Assembly: GCA_037074705.1 (NCBI GenBank)
Contig: CM073590.1
Span: 242,227,601 to 242,291,600, forward strand
DNA length: 64,000 nt
Source of the DNA: Zhengitettix transpicula
Lineage: Eukaryota; Arthropoda; Insecta; Orthoptera; Tetrigidae
Direction: 5' to 3'
The translations under genes were made by a program, and so were the position numbers. This document shows, one piece after another, positions 1 to 11,264 of this stretch. The notes beneath the pieces were generated by a model. It was given only the letters and a program-made list of their open reading frames with translations, was not told the DNA's origin and made no database searches. Each line of letters starts with the position of its first letter. Positions within the stretch are counted from its first letter, which is position 1.

Positions 1-338
1 GTTAAGTTTCGTGGAATATTTTAAAAAATAATTACGATGTCAAACTCATCCTCAGACATGGTCAAATTCGGTCAAACCAGGACCTGTGAGACGATTGCAG
101 ACATTATTCTTCCTCCACCTATACCTAATTTTCACTTCTAAAAATCATAATCTAAAACACGAAAAAACTACCCCGATATTAAATCCACAGTTGCTTATTA
201 AAGTTGAGAATCTAAATTCAGTCCTTGGACCTCTCGTAAAACAATGTAATAACAATAATAAATCTTTTTTTTCGTGGATATCAAATAAAGATAAACTGTA
301 CAACTTTACCTTTTAATTAGGTTTAAAAAAATACTGCT
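1..338. other. AT-rich DNA, nothing recognised
   Basis: No repeat family shared with the rest of the window and no coding similarity. The small ORF here is low-complexity and Asn/Lys-rich. Confidence 0.6.
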
Positions 339-344
339 CTAACA

Positions 345-890
345 CTTACAAAGAGGATGGAAAAAGGGGAAGCCTGAGAAGGCTATTCTCTCGCAGGTGA
401 ACCTTCCCAGAGAGCTCTGGTCGAGACTACCTTTTGGGGATGCCTCCTCCTCTCTCCGGCTTTTTAAACTAAGGTTCCCGCAATCTGAGGCACCTCGGAC
501 AGTTTTTAGAGGTGTATGTTCCGGGGTACGCAGACCTTGGAGCACTCGGTAAAAGTAGTTGTGTGGAACAGTCGGCCAGCTGCCTTCTAAATCTGGTCGA
601 GGCACGGAGAAGGGAATGCTGCGTCCGCACACAGCAGCGCCATTGTAAGGGCGTGTGACCGAGAGCCCTACCTACCTGATGCAGGTTTTCTAGGGTTTGT
701 TCTGCATCACTTTTAGGTGAATTCCGGGTAGGATCCTTAAACTATAGCCCGGAGGATCCTAGTTAACCCTTGGCTACCTTGCTCTATCCCTCCGCATCCC
801 CTCTTTCAATGTCTTCCTATACTATTGAAGGGGAGTTGCCACCACGTGGATTACCCTCATGTAACCTGTTACTGTCAAGAGAGAGAAAAA
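345..890 (+). mobile_element. A-tailed retroposon family, copy 1 (sense +)
   Basis: This copy matches eight other segments of the window. In sense order it has Cys-Arg-Glu-like CTCTCGCAGG repeats, the block around GGTGTATGTTCCGGGG, the block around CGGCCAGCTGCC, then CTACCTGATGCAGG and GGATTACCCTCATGTA, and finally an A-rich end. Along with copy 9 it is one of the longest copies. The A-rich 3' end and the varied 5' starts among copies suggest target-primed reverse transcription, as in SINEs or LINE 3' ends. The family is not one I recognise. Confidence 0.75.
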
Positions 891-2060
891 AATAGGTTTG
901 TAAAAATCCCTCTCTCGAGGACAGCGACACCTGTTGGATGAGTGAGAGAGAATTTACAGTCCAATCTGATATCTTTCTCTCTCTGTTCATTGGTCGCTCA
1001 TTCAACCCACAGTCGGAAAACCTCGCGAAATCTCCCTATCACCTTCAGATCTACCGGCGAAAGGAGACGACGTACTGCGGATAGCAGCGAAGATAACAAT
1101 AATAACTAATTTTCTAGTACATATCCGCGACATAAGAACGAGAGGAATGCCTGAGCTTTAGTTAAATAAAACATGGACGCGGAAGCAGGTCTAAATCGCG
1201 GCGAATTGAATTGCAAATAAGAACGCAGCAGTTAAAGTGAGATACAAAATCATTTATATTCACGTTTAGTTAACAAAAAAAAAATATAAAAAATTCTTAC
1301 GATAGAGTAACGAACCGTTATGTGAAATACTGAGATTTCTTTACTTTTAACTACACAGTGAGATGCCTCGTCGTAAAAGCTCCACGACCACCATGAAGGA
1401 GATTTATTGTTCGCGGCAAGGTGAAGACTTGGCATTGTTGCTGTTTTCCAGGTCTCTAGACTTTAATTGTGTAAATTTTAAAAAAAATATGATCACGATT
1501 ATTCTTTTTCTCTCTTTCGTAACGTCACTGTGTTTGTTTCCACCAGCTGAAAATAAATTACTAATCTGGAAAAAAAAAACATGGAAGAACAAATACAGGA
1601 GTCATAGACTTAATAAATCAGAATATTCACCCCGTTACATATCGCCGAGAGGATTCAGGAAATTAATTCCTCCCTCTGAAACCCTCCGAGAGGAAGATCC
1701 ATGATCACAATTAAAAACTAAGTTGTAATATTTTTTATTACATGTGAAGAGTCTAAAATAAATTGTTAATAAATCAGTATGACTTAATAATTACATAACT
1801 CAAATTAAAAACACAAACATCTGTTACAATATATATATATATATATATATTTTAATAAACATAAATTAGGCGATTAATTTGCCCCACGTTGGTGAAGCAA
1901 TTTATGTATTAAACATAAATTATACGAATAATTAACAACAGTGATTGAGCTTAAAAAGGAATTTATTATGGTTTATAAATATTACAATTTACAAAACCTA
2001 TTTTCATGCCGAATTTTATCCATTTAAAGAAATATTTTAATTTTCATTTAATTAATTCGT
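886..2060. other. AT-rich non-coding stretch with an (AT)n microsatellite
   Basis: A short (AT)n tract lies at about 1829-1851. The 113-codon open stretch at 1363-1704 is Lys/Ser/Phe-rich with no domain or splice context, and I read it as chance. No other structure seen. Confidence 0.5.
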
Positions 2061-2069
2061 CGTATCTCT

Positions 2070-2830
2070 TATCTCAGGGTCACTACTGGGTTTGATAATT
2101 AGAACAAAGTCAATGTATAAACTGACAATTAACAATTCAAAATATAAAAAAAATTAAGTGAAAAGAAAACTGAACGAAATCTGACTCTACCCTTTTAATT
2201 ATCGTTTACAAATTTATATCGAAGTTTTGGTTACTCACGGACCGTCTGTGTGGTACCAGATCTCTGTCTTGCAGCTTCAACACTACCACAGTAAGAGGCC
2301 ATTTTTAGTTACACTGACTCTACTTCATTGCAATTTTAATACACACGCTTGGATTTCTCGTCCTCAGCTATCTGGAACCTCGGATGAGCCTCCCCTTTCT
2401 GGTCAGCTAGTGGATACCGGTCTCCTCTATGCGGTAATTGTTCAATCAGCGTGAAGCAACCTTTTGCTTCCCACGTTTCCAAATTGTTATGAAAATATCT
2501 CCGTACTTGCTTCCATACAGGAACTCGCGATTTGCAATTTATATTTGCAGACTTTACTGTTCGATGCTGTATTATATCTCTCGTACTCAGATTTTAGCCT
2601 CCTTCCTCATATTGCCGATTCCGGACTCATAACTTCTCGTATGCAGATTTTAGACTTTTTGTTTATCCTTTCTCGACCCAGGCTCAGAGCAGACTGCCGT
2701 TCCTTACGCGCGCGGTCTCCATTTCGGCTTTTCGACAAAGGTAAAGAACTTGCCGCCATTGTTGTCTTTGATAGCTCATACTGCTACAATTCAATTTATA
2801 ACAAAACAAATTAATGGCCTTATTAATTGG
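2070..2830 (+). repeat. Dispersed repeat, copy A (partner at 45070-45860)
   Basis: The order of landmarks is shared with 45070-45860: a start around CTCAGGGTC, then ACTGGGTTTGATAAT, then GAACGAAATCTGACT, then GTTACTCAC, then GGAACTCGGATGA-like and CCTCCC, then GTCAGCTA, and an end around GCCATTTTG/CGACAAAGG. The two copies are about 750 bp, diverged, with many small indels. The class is unknown. A solo LTR is one option, but no TG...CA ends or target duplication were clear. Confidence 0.55.
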
Positions 2831-2875
2831 CCTTACATTATTTACATATATATGTGAAGCAAGGAGACACATTAA

Positions 2876-3075
2876 GGAAACGAAAAATAGCCGCCAAATA
2901 CGGACAAAAAAGGGGTGATGTTTCTGGAAACCATGTTCCTATCTGAGATAATTAAAAACAAAAGAGCCTAGAGCGACACAACCGCACAATACAGTTGAGA
3001 AACGTTCTGTGGATGTTTATATCATCACTTCTTTTGTCTGTATTTGACTATTTTTCTTATTAAAAATTTTCAAAA
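2876..3075. repeat. Palindromic hammerhead-family element, eroded copy
   Basis: The left end (AATAGCCGCCAAATACGGAC) and the right end (GTCTGTATTTGACTATTT) are inverted copies of the outer arms seen in the elements at 14390, 18860 and 40800. The inner remnants GTTTCTGGAAACC and GAAACGTTCTGTGG are what is left of the left and right hammerhead-like blocks. The CTGANGA cores are gone. Confidence 0.55.
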
Positions 3076-3341
3076 CAGATTTTATTATATTTTAAAGAGA
3101 CACGTTCATGCCCCCAAGAAATAAACTGTAATTGATGTAAATAATATTAAGTAAGATCAAAGACTTAAAATGCACCCTGATAGATTGATATTTACACAAA
3201 CACTGGCCCGTACTACACGATCACTTATAGATTAGAAATAGATTAAGATTATATTGACCGTAGTCTTGTGAATAAAAAATTATTATGTCACAGTTTCTCT
3301 TCACTTTATAAATGGGACTAATTTTTAAATCTATATCAATG

Positions 3342-3384
<43 letters not shown>

Positions 3385-4261
3385 TCCCCTTTTGTTCATT
3401 TATCGACCTGTACGTTATTAGCCTTCCAACATGATTATAATCTGTCCTAAACTAATTTATGAGTGCCACCTTGTAGTTACACTATGTGCCAACAGATGGC
3501 ATTACATTAACGGAATTGTGACAACAAAATAATCGTCCACATTTTCTCGTTACTCATTGTATTTTTATGGCATTGGGGATAGGGGAACACTATAGGGGTT
3601 GAGATGTTCCTTACTGTAGATGTGGCATTACTTACTAAAATTTATAAAAGATCTGTTAGTTTCAATTTAATATTAAAATCCAGTGATACATTTCTCACCG
3701 CTTATTTATTTCTCCGTTCTTCCATTGCGGAAGTGAGGTAGCCACACGAACTCTTGGGAGGAAAACTACAAGCGAAATAGGAAGAAAAAAAAGACGAACG
3801 GAAAGAAAAAGTACAGCCTTCAATGAGACAGGTCTTGTTTCGCAAATCAATCAGGATTTCCCACCACTGCTGTGGCGCGAAGGTATTTCAAGAAGCCGTC
3901 AGCAACGGTGACGACAACAACTACAGAAGAAGAAAAAAAAAACCTGAAACGTTTTACGCTTCAGACAATTAACAAGCAGGGATAATTGAACGTACAGCGG
4001 TTGTCGTTAAACATCTCAAATTTATTAAAATAATTTCCCCTTTTTTTTGTCTTCGGGGTCAAGAGCCATGACGGTTTTACTGTCTAATTCTAATCTTAGT
4101 TCCCCCTCTTTTTCGTAGCGTTTGATAGTACCCAGGTGCATCAGTAACTCCTTCCCCTTTTCTGATCATTTTCTCTTTCATTACACTGACCGTTTACCTA
4201 TTCTTAGACAACTGCATTTTTCAAACTTTTCCAGTTCCTTGTCATCCTAAACTCCAAAAGA
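3076..4261. other. Non-coding stretch with a long (AT)n tract
   Basis: An (AT)n microsatellite of about 40 bp lies at 3340-3381. The remainder shows no coding similarity and no repeat shared elsewhere in the window. Confidence 0.5.
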
Positions 4262-4830
4262 ACATATGTATTATCATCATCTTGTTCCGTGTCCAGTTTC
4301 CCGGGTGAATGTATTAACGAATCCTCTCCATCGTTTCGTGTCCACAAACTATTTTTTCCTCCTCCACTTCGACCCACGCTTTTCCACTTCTCTTTTTACT
4401 TGCCGTGTTCACCTCCTTCTTGATCTTCCTCTAGGTCCTGTTCTACTCCCGTCCATTTTTTTGACATGTCCAAACCACTTTAGTCTGGCCTTTGCTATTG
4501 TTTGCCTTGACTTTCTCTCTTATTCCTTATCTTGTCCTTTCTGGTTTTTTTTTTGGCTTGTAATTTGGTTTCTTCTCTTTTGGCCGTAGTGCATGTTTCA
4601 AGGCTAGAGGTTGTCGTTGGTATAAAGAAAGTTTTATACAGTGTCTGTGTGGTCCTCAGTGGTATTTGTTGGTCCCACAGTATAATTCTCATCTGTTGAG
4701 TATAACTTGGCTCCTTGCCTGATTATATTTGTGATTTCCGTTTGTGACCTGTTATCTTGAGTTAATGTGTTTCCAAGAAATTTAAATTCCTCTACTTGGT
4801 TTACTGTTTCCCTATATATGTATATATAAA
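4262..4830 (-). pseudogene. LINE reverse-transcriptase C-terminal fragment (RTE/Jockey type), decayed
   Basis: Reading the minus strand from about 4800 gives NQVEEFKFLGNTLTQDNRSQ and then TEITNIIRQGAKLYS. Further on comes AIAKARLKWFGHVKKMDGSR, then an Arg-rich stretch with a decayed GR.RRRWTRQVKREVEKRG. The pair 'FKFLGN.LTQD' and 'LKWFGHVKKMD' is diagnostic of the C-terminal part of reverse transcriptases in non-LTR elements. Frameshifts separate the blocks, and the catalytic part is absent. The element is dead and 5'-truncated. Its exact clade is uncertain. Confidence 0.8.
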
Positions 4831-5790
4831 ATTTAAATAATGTCATTGACGAAAAAAAACGGACTAGTTTAATAGAGATTATCGTCCAACGTTTCTGCAA
4901 ACTTTGTTGTTTTCTTCGGATGTACCCCCAAAACCCAAAAAAAGTTATCAAATTAAGGAGTACGTTAAAGTTACGGTCCACCCACGACTGTGGCGCCCAG
5001 AGTTGGCAAGTCGAGAGACCCCGAGGAGAAAAGAGAACGAGTAAGAAGAGAAGAAGGTGGAGGAGTTTAACGATCGCTCCGACAGGAAACATTAAACTAC
5101 GGTCGGCTGACCGGCTGTTAATTTGTCTCAAGTGGTGCGATAGTTGGTCTTGGCACTTAACGGACGAGTGTAGTTGTAGTGGTAGTCATAGTAGGCCGGA
5201 GTATCGACCTGAACTTGACCTGGAGTGAGAGCCGCGCCCAGAAGCACAGGTGTCCGTCGAGGAACTCCCACGCAACCAGTAACAGGTCCCTCTGATCGTC
5301 TTTATTTCCGAGAACTGCGTTTTCCGTCTGTTCAAAATTAAAAAGACGTCAACTACACTTCTCATATAATGTCAAAAAAATTACTTCTTGACGGAGGGTT
5401 GGTCTACGAGCACTGCGGAACAACCGTAGTGACGCAGTCACGCGTGGTTTAGGGGTTTTCCGACCCGGAACTCCAGAGACAACTCGAAAACTATATACAT
5501 ATATATTATATAAAGGAAAAGCCAGATATTTACTGTCACACACACACACACAATAAGAGGGATATGTGAAAGCAGTAAATAAGTAGGTCTACGCCTTAAT
5601 CAATATCCGGAGTCTGACGCCAGAAGCAGCTCTGATTCTCCGTTCCTCGACCTTCTAGTGCAAATAGTCTTTTTATAATGTCACCAGCTGCGTATCGAGA
5701 GTTGCCCGGGTATTTATTTATAATAGCCTGGAAAAAGTATTTAATTTAGCATTAATCTATCAGTCAAGAAGTGATTTAACCTCGGTATGT
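4831..5790. other. Non-coding stretch, nothing firm
   Basis: Moderately GC-rich from about 4980 to 5480, with a short (AC)n tract near 5540. No protein similarity recognised on either strand. The 165-codon open stretch on the minus strand here is the LINE frame extended by chance. Confidence 0.45.
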
Positions 5791-5799
5791 AGAGGGAAT

Positions 5800-6545
5800 G
5801 TTAATTTCATCAGAACCCGTCAGTGCCTTTGGAGAATCAAAAATACCCTTGAAAAAATATTCTCGGTACGGCATTGCAGACAAAAATACACGCACTACCG
5901 CCATAAGAAAGTTAATTCTACTCCCGGTGTCCAAAGCGAGTGAAAATTTCTTTAAATATCTCAGTAAATTCAAAAATACTCCCGGTACCATTGAGTTCAA
6001 AAAAATACTCCGGGTACCTTTAGAGAATGAAAATTATTTTGCCATACTTTAAGAGAGTAAAAAATATGTCGAAACTACTTTCCGCTCCTTAAGAGAGTTA
6101 AAAACACTCCCGGTTAATTCATGGAATCAAAAATACTTATTTAAGAAAGAGAAAGAGTACCCAATGCCCGACCTACCTGATGCAGGTTTTTCAAAGGTTT
6201 TCCCTGCATTTCTTCAGGCGAATTGCCCGGTAGGATCCTTAAACCATAGCCCGGGGGGAGGGAGCTAGTTAACCCTTGGCTACCTTCCTCTACCCTTCCG
6301 CATCCCCCCTTTCAAATCCCTTCCTATGCTATTAAAGGGGAGTTGCCCAACGTGGATTACCCTCATGTAGCCTGTTCCCCTTAAAAAAAGAAAGAGTAAA
6401 AAATATTTTTCATACCTTCATAGAGTAAAAAATGCTCCGGGTACCTTAATGGAGTCAGAGATACTCCCAGAATACCTTAAGAGAGTGAAAAATAGTCCCT
6501 GGTACCTTAAGAGACACAAAAATACTCCCTGTAATTTAGATTGTC
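5800..6545. repeat. Degenerate minisatellite, period about 30-40 bp, split by an insertion
   Basis: The phrase AAAAATACTCCCGGTACC, often followed by TTAAGAGAGT, recurs many times in diverged form at 5830-6155 and again at 6395-6540. The intervening 6157-6394 is a retroposon copy. Units vary in length and have drifted, which suggests an old array. Confidence 0.7.
6157..6394 (+). mobile_element. A-tailed retroposon family, copy 2, inserted in a minisatellite
   Basis: This is a 5'-truncated copy. It begins at the TACCCAATGCCCGACCTACC block and runs to CTCATGTAGCCTGTTCCCC plus an A-rich tail. The flank AAAGAAAGAG-like sequence occurs on both sides (left ends near 6157, right near 6394), consistent with a target-site duplication. 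The minisatellite resumes on the other side, so both insertion boundaries can be read directly. Confidence 0.8.
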
Positions 6546-6639
6546 TTTAAAATGCCAAAATATAGTGTTTAATGATTCCGTGTTTGTCTCGTAAAGTATA
6601 CGAACATTGTTGTCCCTTTCCACCCTCACTCCTAGCGGC

Positions 6640-8410
6640 ATTAAAACAACTTACCATGCTTTTAAAAAATCATTATTAAACTCAGCGACATCCACAACCC
6701 GGGATTCGACACCAATGCCGGTAGTTTTCTCTTTATTTTTATGTAACAATCCCTCCACCCCATCCCTGAACGTGCTCCCGTCCCATGCCCAAAGGGGTTG
6801 AAATTATACACACACACAGACACATAAATAGGGAGAAACGCTAACAATGTCAGTTTTATTTCGACGCAAATATCTACCGTTTAAGCGTGTTTTAAAACTA
6901 CCACCCCCGTCGTCCCTAGCGATGGTAGACGTGTTTTACCCCCACAGTGTCTCTTTCCGGTTCGATGAATTATTTTTTTTGTGAAATTTTCTTTACATTT
7001 GTTTGCGGAATACACACACACAAAGAGTCTATTTTATTTAATTAGAGGATTTTATCATTCAGGTGCTGGAAGTGAAGATGGCTACGAAGTGAGAAGAGAA
7101 GCCAGGCGTAGAAAACTTATAATGACGATGAAGTTGAAAAAATTAAGATAGGATAAATATATACAAAAGAAAAAGTAAAGAGACGAGAATTCGGATAACA
7201 GATGAAGAGTTGAACTGTAGATTATATAGAAGTTTAGAAATTAAACTAAAAAGAAACTGGGGCAACCTTGGACAAAGTTCACTCGTTAAAGGATCCAGGA
7301 GTCATATTCATGCCAAAGAAATTATGTATAAATTTAAGGCCGTAGAAACGGTTTCGCTAACGAGGAAACGACTCGACAATATCGCGATTTGCAGGAATTA
7401 ATTAAACCGATCGATCTTCCCCCCCCCTCTCCCTGAATCGACATTCTTCCACCTGTTGCTCTCCTGCGTGCGCCTGGTTATTATCGGGTATTTTCTTGCC
7501 AATTTCTCTAGATATATATCTCCAAAAAGCGTCGCAATCATCTTAATTGCCCTTTCTCTTGTTTGATTTTTCTCCCCCCCCCCTCTTCCTGCCGATATGT
7601 AGATCACCTTCATGGTCACATTAAGCCAGACAGAGTGATGTCCTGTCCAGTGGAATTAATCAACCTGTTGAATGCAGTTTGTTATGACTTTTTATGCCCC
7701 AAACAGTTTATACATGTGATAAAGTTAGCTTTTTTTGATGAACGGAATTACTTAATATTGTAAATATTTCTTTTTAGTTTATTTTGTACAGTTGTGTATA
7801 ATCTACAGTTCAACTCTTTAACCGAATTCTCGTCTCTTTCCATTTTTGTATATATTTATCTTCTCCTAATTTTTCGAACTTCATTGTCATCATAAGTTTT
7901 CTACGGTTGGCTTCTCTTCACACTTTCGTAGCCATCTCCACTTCTTCAGGACATCACTCTTTCACGTTATCTTTTCTTTCTTAGTCTGCCCATCAACCAT
8001 TCATTCCAGCACCTGCATAAATAAAATTGACTGTTTGTGCGTGTGTATTATCCTCATACCAACCTACATGTTCCGATCGAACGGGAAACAAACAGTGTGG
8101 GGGTAAGACACGTCTACCATCGCTAGGGACGACAGGGATGGAAATTTTCAAACAAGCTTAAACGGTCGATATTTGCGTCGAAAGAAAACTGAGATTGTTA
8201 GCGTTTCTCCCTATTTTTTTTTTGCGCGCGCGTGTGTGTGTATACTTTCAACCCCATTGGGCATGGGATGGGAGCACGTTCAGGGATCGGGGTGGAGGGA
8301 TTGTTACATTAAAATAAGGAGAAAACTACCAGCATTGGTGTCGAATCCCAGGTTATGGATGTCGCTGAGTTTAATGATTTTTTTAAATGCCTGTTAAGTT
8401 GTTGTTATGC
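6640..8410. repeat. Large inverted repeat, arms of about 600 bp around a 0.5-kb centre
   Basis: The left arm (about 6640-7258) and right arm (about 7765-8410) are reverse complements with scattered mismatches and one roughly 60-bp indel. Outer parts carry a Helitron-like repeat also seen at 17080, 24373 and 51640 (landmarks CTCAGCGACATCCA, GGGGTTGAAA, AATATCTACCGTTTAAGC, GGTAGACGTGT). Inner parts are a second sequence (GGCTACGAA, GACGAGAATTCGG, GAGTTGAACTGTAGATTATA) found only here. The centre (7260-7765) has C-runs and no recognised protein. Confidence 0.8.
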
Positions 8411-9430
8411 CCCCTGGGAGTTGGGGTGGAAATGGGAAACAATGTTCCGCGTACAATCTTAAGAATCAGTCCGAAGTTAAAGCACTTGTTTCGCGTCCCA
8501 TCCTGTATCAACTGTTTCATTTTCCGATTTGTCATTATTTATCATATTTACTGTTTATTCTCGCCAAACCAACACAAATACACACACAATGTAATGCTTA
8601 AATAATCATGTACATTAAATACAATCTTGGGAACTACTTTCAGTGTAGGTTTTTAGAAACATTTTTTTGATTAAAAAAAATCTCGTATTATCGCGTTAAT
8701 ATTAATGACGTTACTGTTATTAATTTTTATAATACTAGAATAACGTGCAATATCTATATAATTATCTGGTTTTATATATTTTAATCTCATTCTAGTCCAA
8801 CAATTTTATTTTGTAACTTTTCGTACTTTGAATTCTGCCTTATTTTTTTGTAACTCGTCTCGTTTCCTTCGACACTCTCGTCCTGGTGATTTTTTTCCTG
8901 GATATTGTAATATCCTGCTGGTTATTTCTCCATTGCACCGCCTTGTCTTTTGGACATATTTTTCTCACTTATAATTTTATTCCCCACCATTTTCTTGAAG
9001 AGAAAATTGGAAACTGAATTATTTTTTACCTGTAAAACCATTGTCCGAACGGAAGGCGTCGTTCGGTTGGGATTTTATTCTTGCATTTACACGCTTCAAA
9101 GATTTTTGTTTCCTCTAATTCTTCCCCTATGAGACAGTATCAGTCACTACACCAGTAGGACCCCTGGTTGAGGGAAGCAGTAGTGAAGACACAATCTCGT
9201 CGGTTTGTCTACTGTTGGGAAAAAGATCCAACTATGACTCTTGCTGATGCCCCAAGTGGAAACCATTCCCAAGGTCCACACCACAGTGACTGAGGAAGTG
9301 TGAGACGGCCGCCGTCGGTAGATGGTCACCAAAAGTCGAAAATACGGCGGCTGAGTGACGTGATGATGAGCAACAGTCTTCAGCAAGTGTTAAAGTGAAT
9401 AGCCTTGAACTGTGTTGACCGGTTTAAGAT
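8411..9430. other. Non-coding stretch, nothing recognised
   Basis: AT-rich to about 9120, then mixed composition. No shared repeats or coding similarity seen. Confidence 0.45.
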
Positions 9431-9870
9431 CCGATATTTAATGTTGTTTAATGTTCGGTCTGGATTCGTCCTCAACTTCGCTCAGCTCTCGTGACAGTTT
9501 TGGAAGAGTGAGAAAAAGTGCCTCTGGAACAGCAGAACGATGTTCTGTGGTCGTCCACATCCTCCTCGGCGAGTATCTGCGAGGAGCGCGAGTCCCCGGA
9601 GGCTTTCTTCACACGGGTTTGCTCGCTGGACCATAACAGCAGCAGCCATTGTGTCGAGGCCCAGCGCTGCGAATCTCGCGTCATTAGCCCTTCGTTCCAA
9701 CACTGTCAAACGCCCAATTAGGTCGAGGGACCTTCTCGTGCGTGGCAGACCCGGCCGTATTAATTGCCGCTCGCTAATTAGACCACGACGGATTTCCCAA
9801 ATCTCCTCTCTCGCGCACACACACATTCCTCATCCCTCTCACCGACAACCGTTGTAATTGCCCCTCGTGG
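9430..9870. other. GC-rich island with clustered TAATT homeodomain-type sites
   Basis: CpG-containing, repeat-poor sequence with open frames in several registers, as GC-rich DNA gives by chance. CAATTA (9715-9720), TTAATTG (9760-9766) and CTAATTAG (9774-9781) cluster within 70 bp. A regulatory role is only inferred. No protein domain recognised. Confidence 0.35.
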
Positions 9871-10352
9871 TCACGGACCTGTCACTACTGTAAAAGACTT
9901 GCCGTGTCCAGAACACAACAGTGTTTCAGGTGTCAGTAAAGTCGACGAAAATTAATTTGAATTTTGAGATAATATTATTTAACCGTCCTCTGTATTTGAA
10001 AATAAAAATAGGTAAAGAGAGGTAATGTTTAAAACACATACAATGAAGGTACATAACTGTGAACGTAAAATAAATAAGGAAACAATATTAAAACTATAAA
10101 CCCTTTTTTTAATTGGAATATAAATTACTTATGGAGGCGTCCTACTGTTCCCAGCTCTGAACTTCACTTCTCTGCAATGCTTTACAGGTTAAACCAAATT
10201 TCTAAAACCATACCATTATTAAAATATTTTATTTTAAACTTAACCTCACTCATTTTTAATAGAAATTTTATTATTTTTTACAATAAATCCATACCACAAT
10301 TTCTGGTTTTTTTTAATTTTCGAATTGTGTTTATGATGAGCACAAGTATCCG
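9871..10352. other. AT-rich stretch before the tRNA-like sequence
   Basis: On the minus strand this could be the AT-rich body following the tRNA-like head at 10353-10428. Otherwise nothing is recognised. Confidence 0.4.
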
Positions 10353-10428
10353 TGGCCGAGTCGGGATTCGAACCCGGATTCTGTATGACCCTACCAGGAT
10401 TCTAAAACCTGGAATGCGCTCCTCGGCC
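10353..10428 (-). ncRNA. tRNA-like sequence lacking a D arm (tRNA pseudogene or SINE head)
   Basis: On the minus strand a perfect 7-bp acceptor stem forms (GGCCGAG with CTCGGCC, then A). There is an anticodon-type hairpin (CCAGG/CCTGG with a loop containing TTTAGAA), a long variable region and a T arm with a perfect B box (GGTTCGAATCC). Only about 9 nt stand where the D arm should be, so it cannot be a normal tRNA. The long variable region and GGCCGAG recall tRNA-Leu/Ser. A tRNA-derived SINE head is the likeliest reading. Confidence 0.6.
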
Positions 10429-10473
10429 CTATTCGTGGCGTCACACAACGACGTCGCACCTGGGAAACTTTAA

Positions 10474-11264
10474 TTAAGCCTATCTTCGTAAGTATATGTT
10501 TCCGAAAAAACCAAGTTATTTAACAAATCCACTTGTAAATGGTCGGAAAGTGGTTAAGGGTGGCTGATATTTTAATCGTTTCCATTGTCATTTCTTCGAT
10601 ATTAGCCGAACCTCCATGTAATGTCAACGTTTCCTGTTGATCCAGTATCGTTTATATTTTTCCACAGAAACGCTGACGTAGTGGAAAAAAATAAGATTTC
10701 TGGTTCGACGTTTCCGGGGTTTCCGCCTGGTCACTGTCCAGTGTGTGTCATGTGTTTTAGTGTGGTTTAATCGCCTCGGTCGTCCGTGTGCTCAGTGAGG
10801 TGCGACACTGCGGTCGTCTGGACGTGATCTCCGGACCACAAAGAAAAAAACCGATTCGTTCCTATGTCACCGCGACTGAGAAAAGCGCCATCATCGTTCT
10901 CTCCGTCCAACAACACTTTTTTCTACATCTCTCCCCTTCCTATCCACCTTTCCGCTTGTCGGTACCAGTTATTACTACACCCGTATAAATGTCTTATTCG
11001 CGGCAACTTCCTACGCCTTTTGGATTACGTCAGTTGCCGTTTCATGGATTATACAAGTCCCAAATTCATCTGCGTACACACCGTGATGTATCCAACACCT
11101 TCCACCACGGTGCTGAGAAGTCGTCGTGATTGTTCCGAAACACTGTAGGAAAAGAAAGGTACAGTTGGAAGGATCAGACATTAATTTCACTGCATAACAC
11201 AAGTGTTAATAACGTAGCAGGTCAACTGGTAGTCACAATATATAAGAGATTGTGACTTCTCTTT
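10474..11264. other. Non-coding stretch, moderately GC-rich, nothing recognised
   Basis: Several short open frames at 10788-11202 on both strands show no domain. No repeat shared with other parts of the window. Confidence 0.45.

Noticed and set aside
4634..5131. 165-codon minus-strand frame as a gene
   Set aside because: Only the part below about 4800 is LINE-like; the upstream part is a chance extension.
10353..10428. Functional tRNA gene
   Set aside because: D arm missing, one T-stem mismatch and an oversized anticodon loop.
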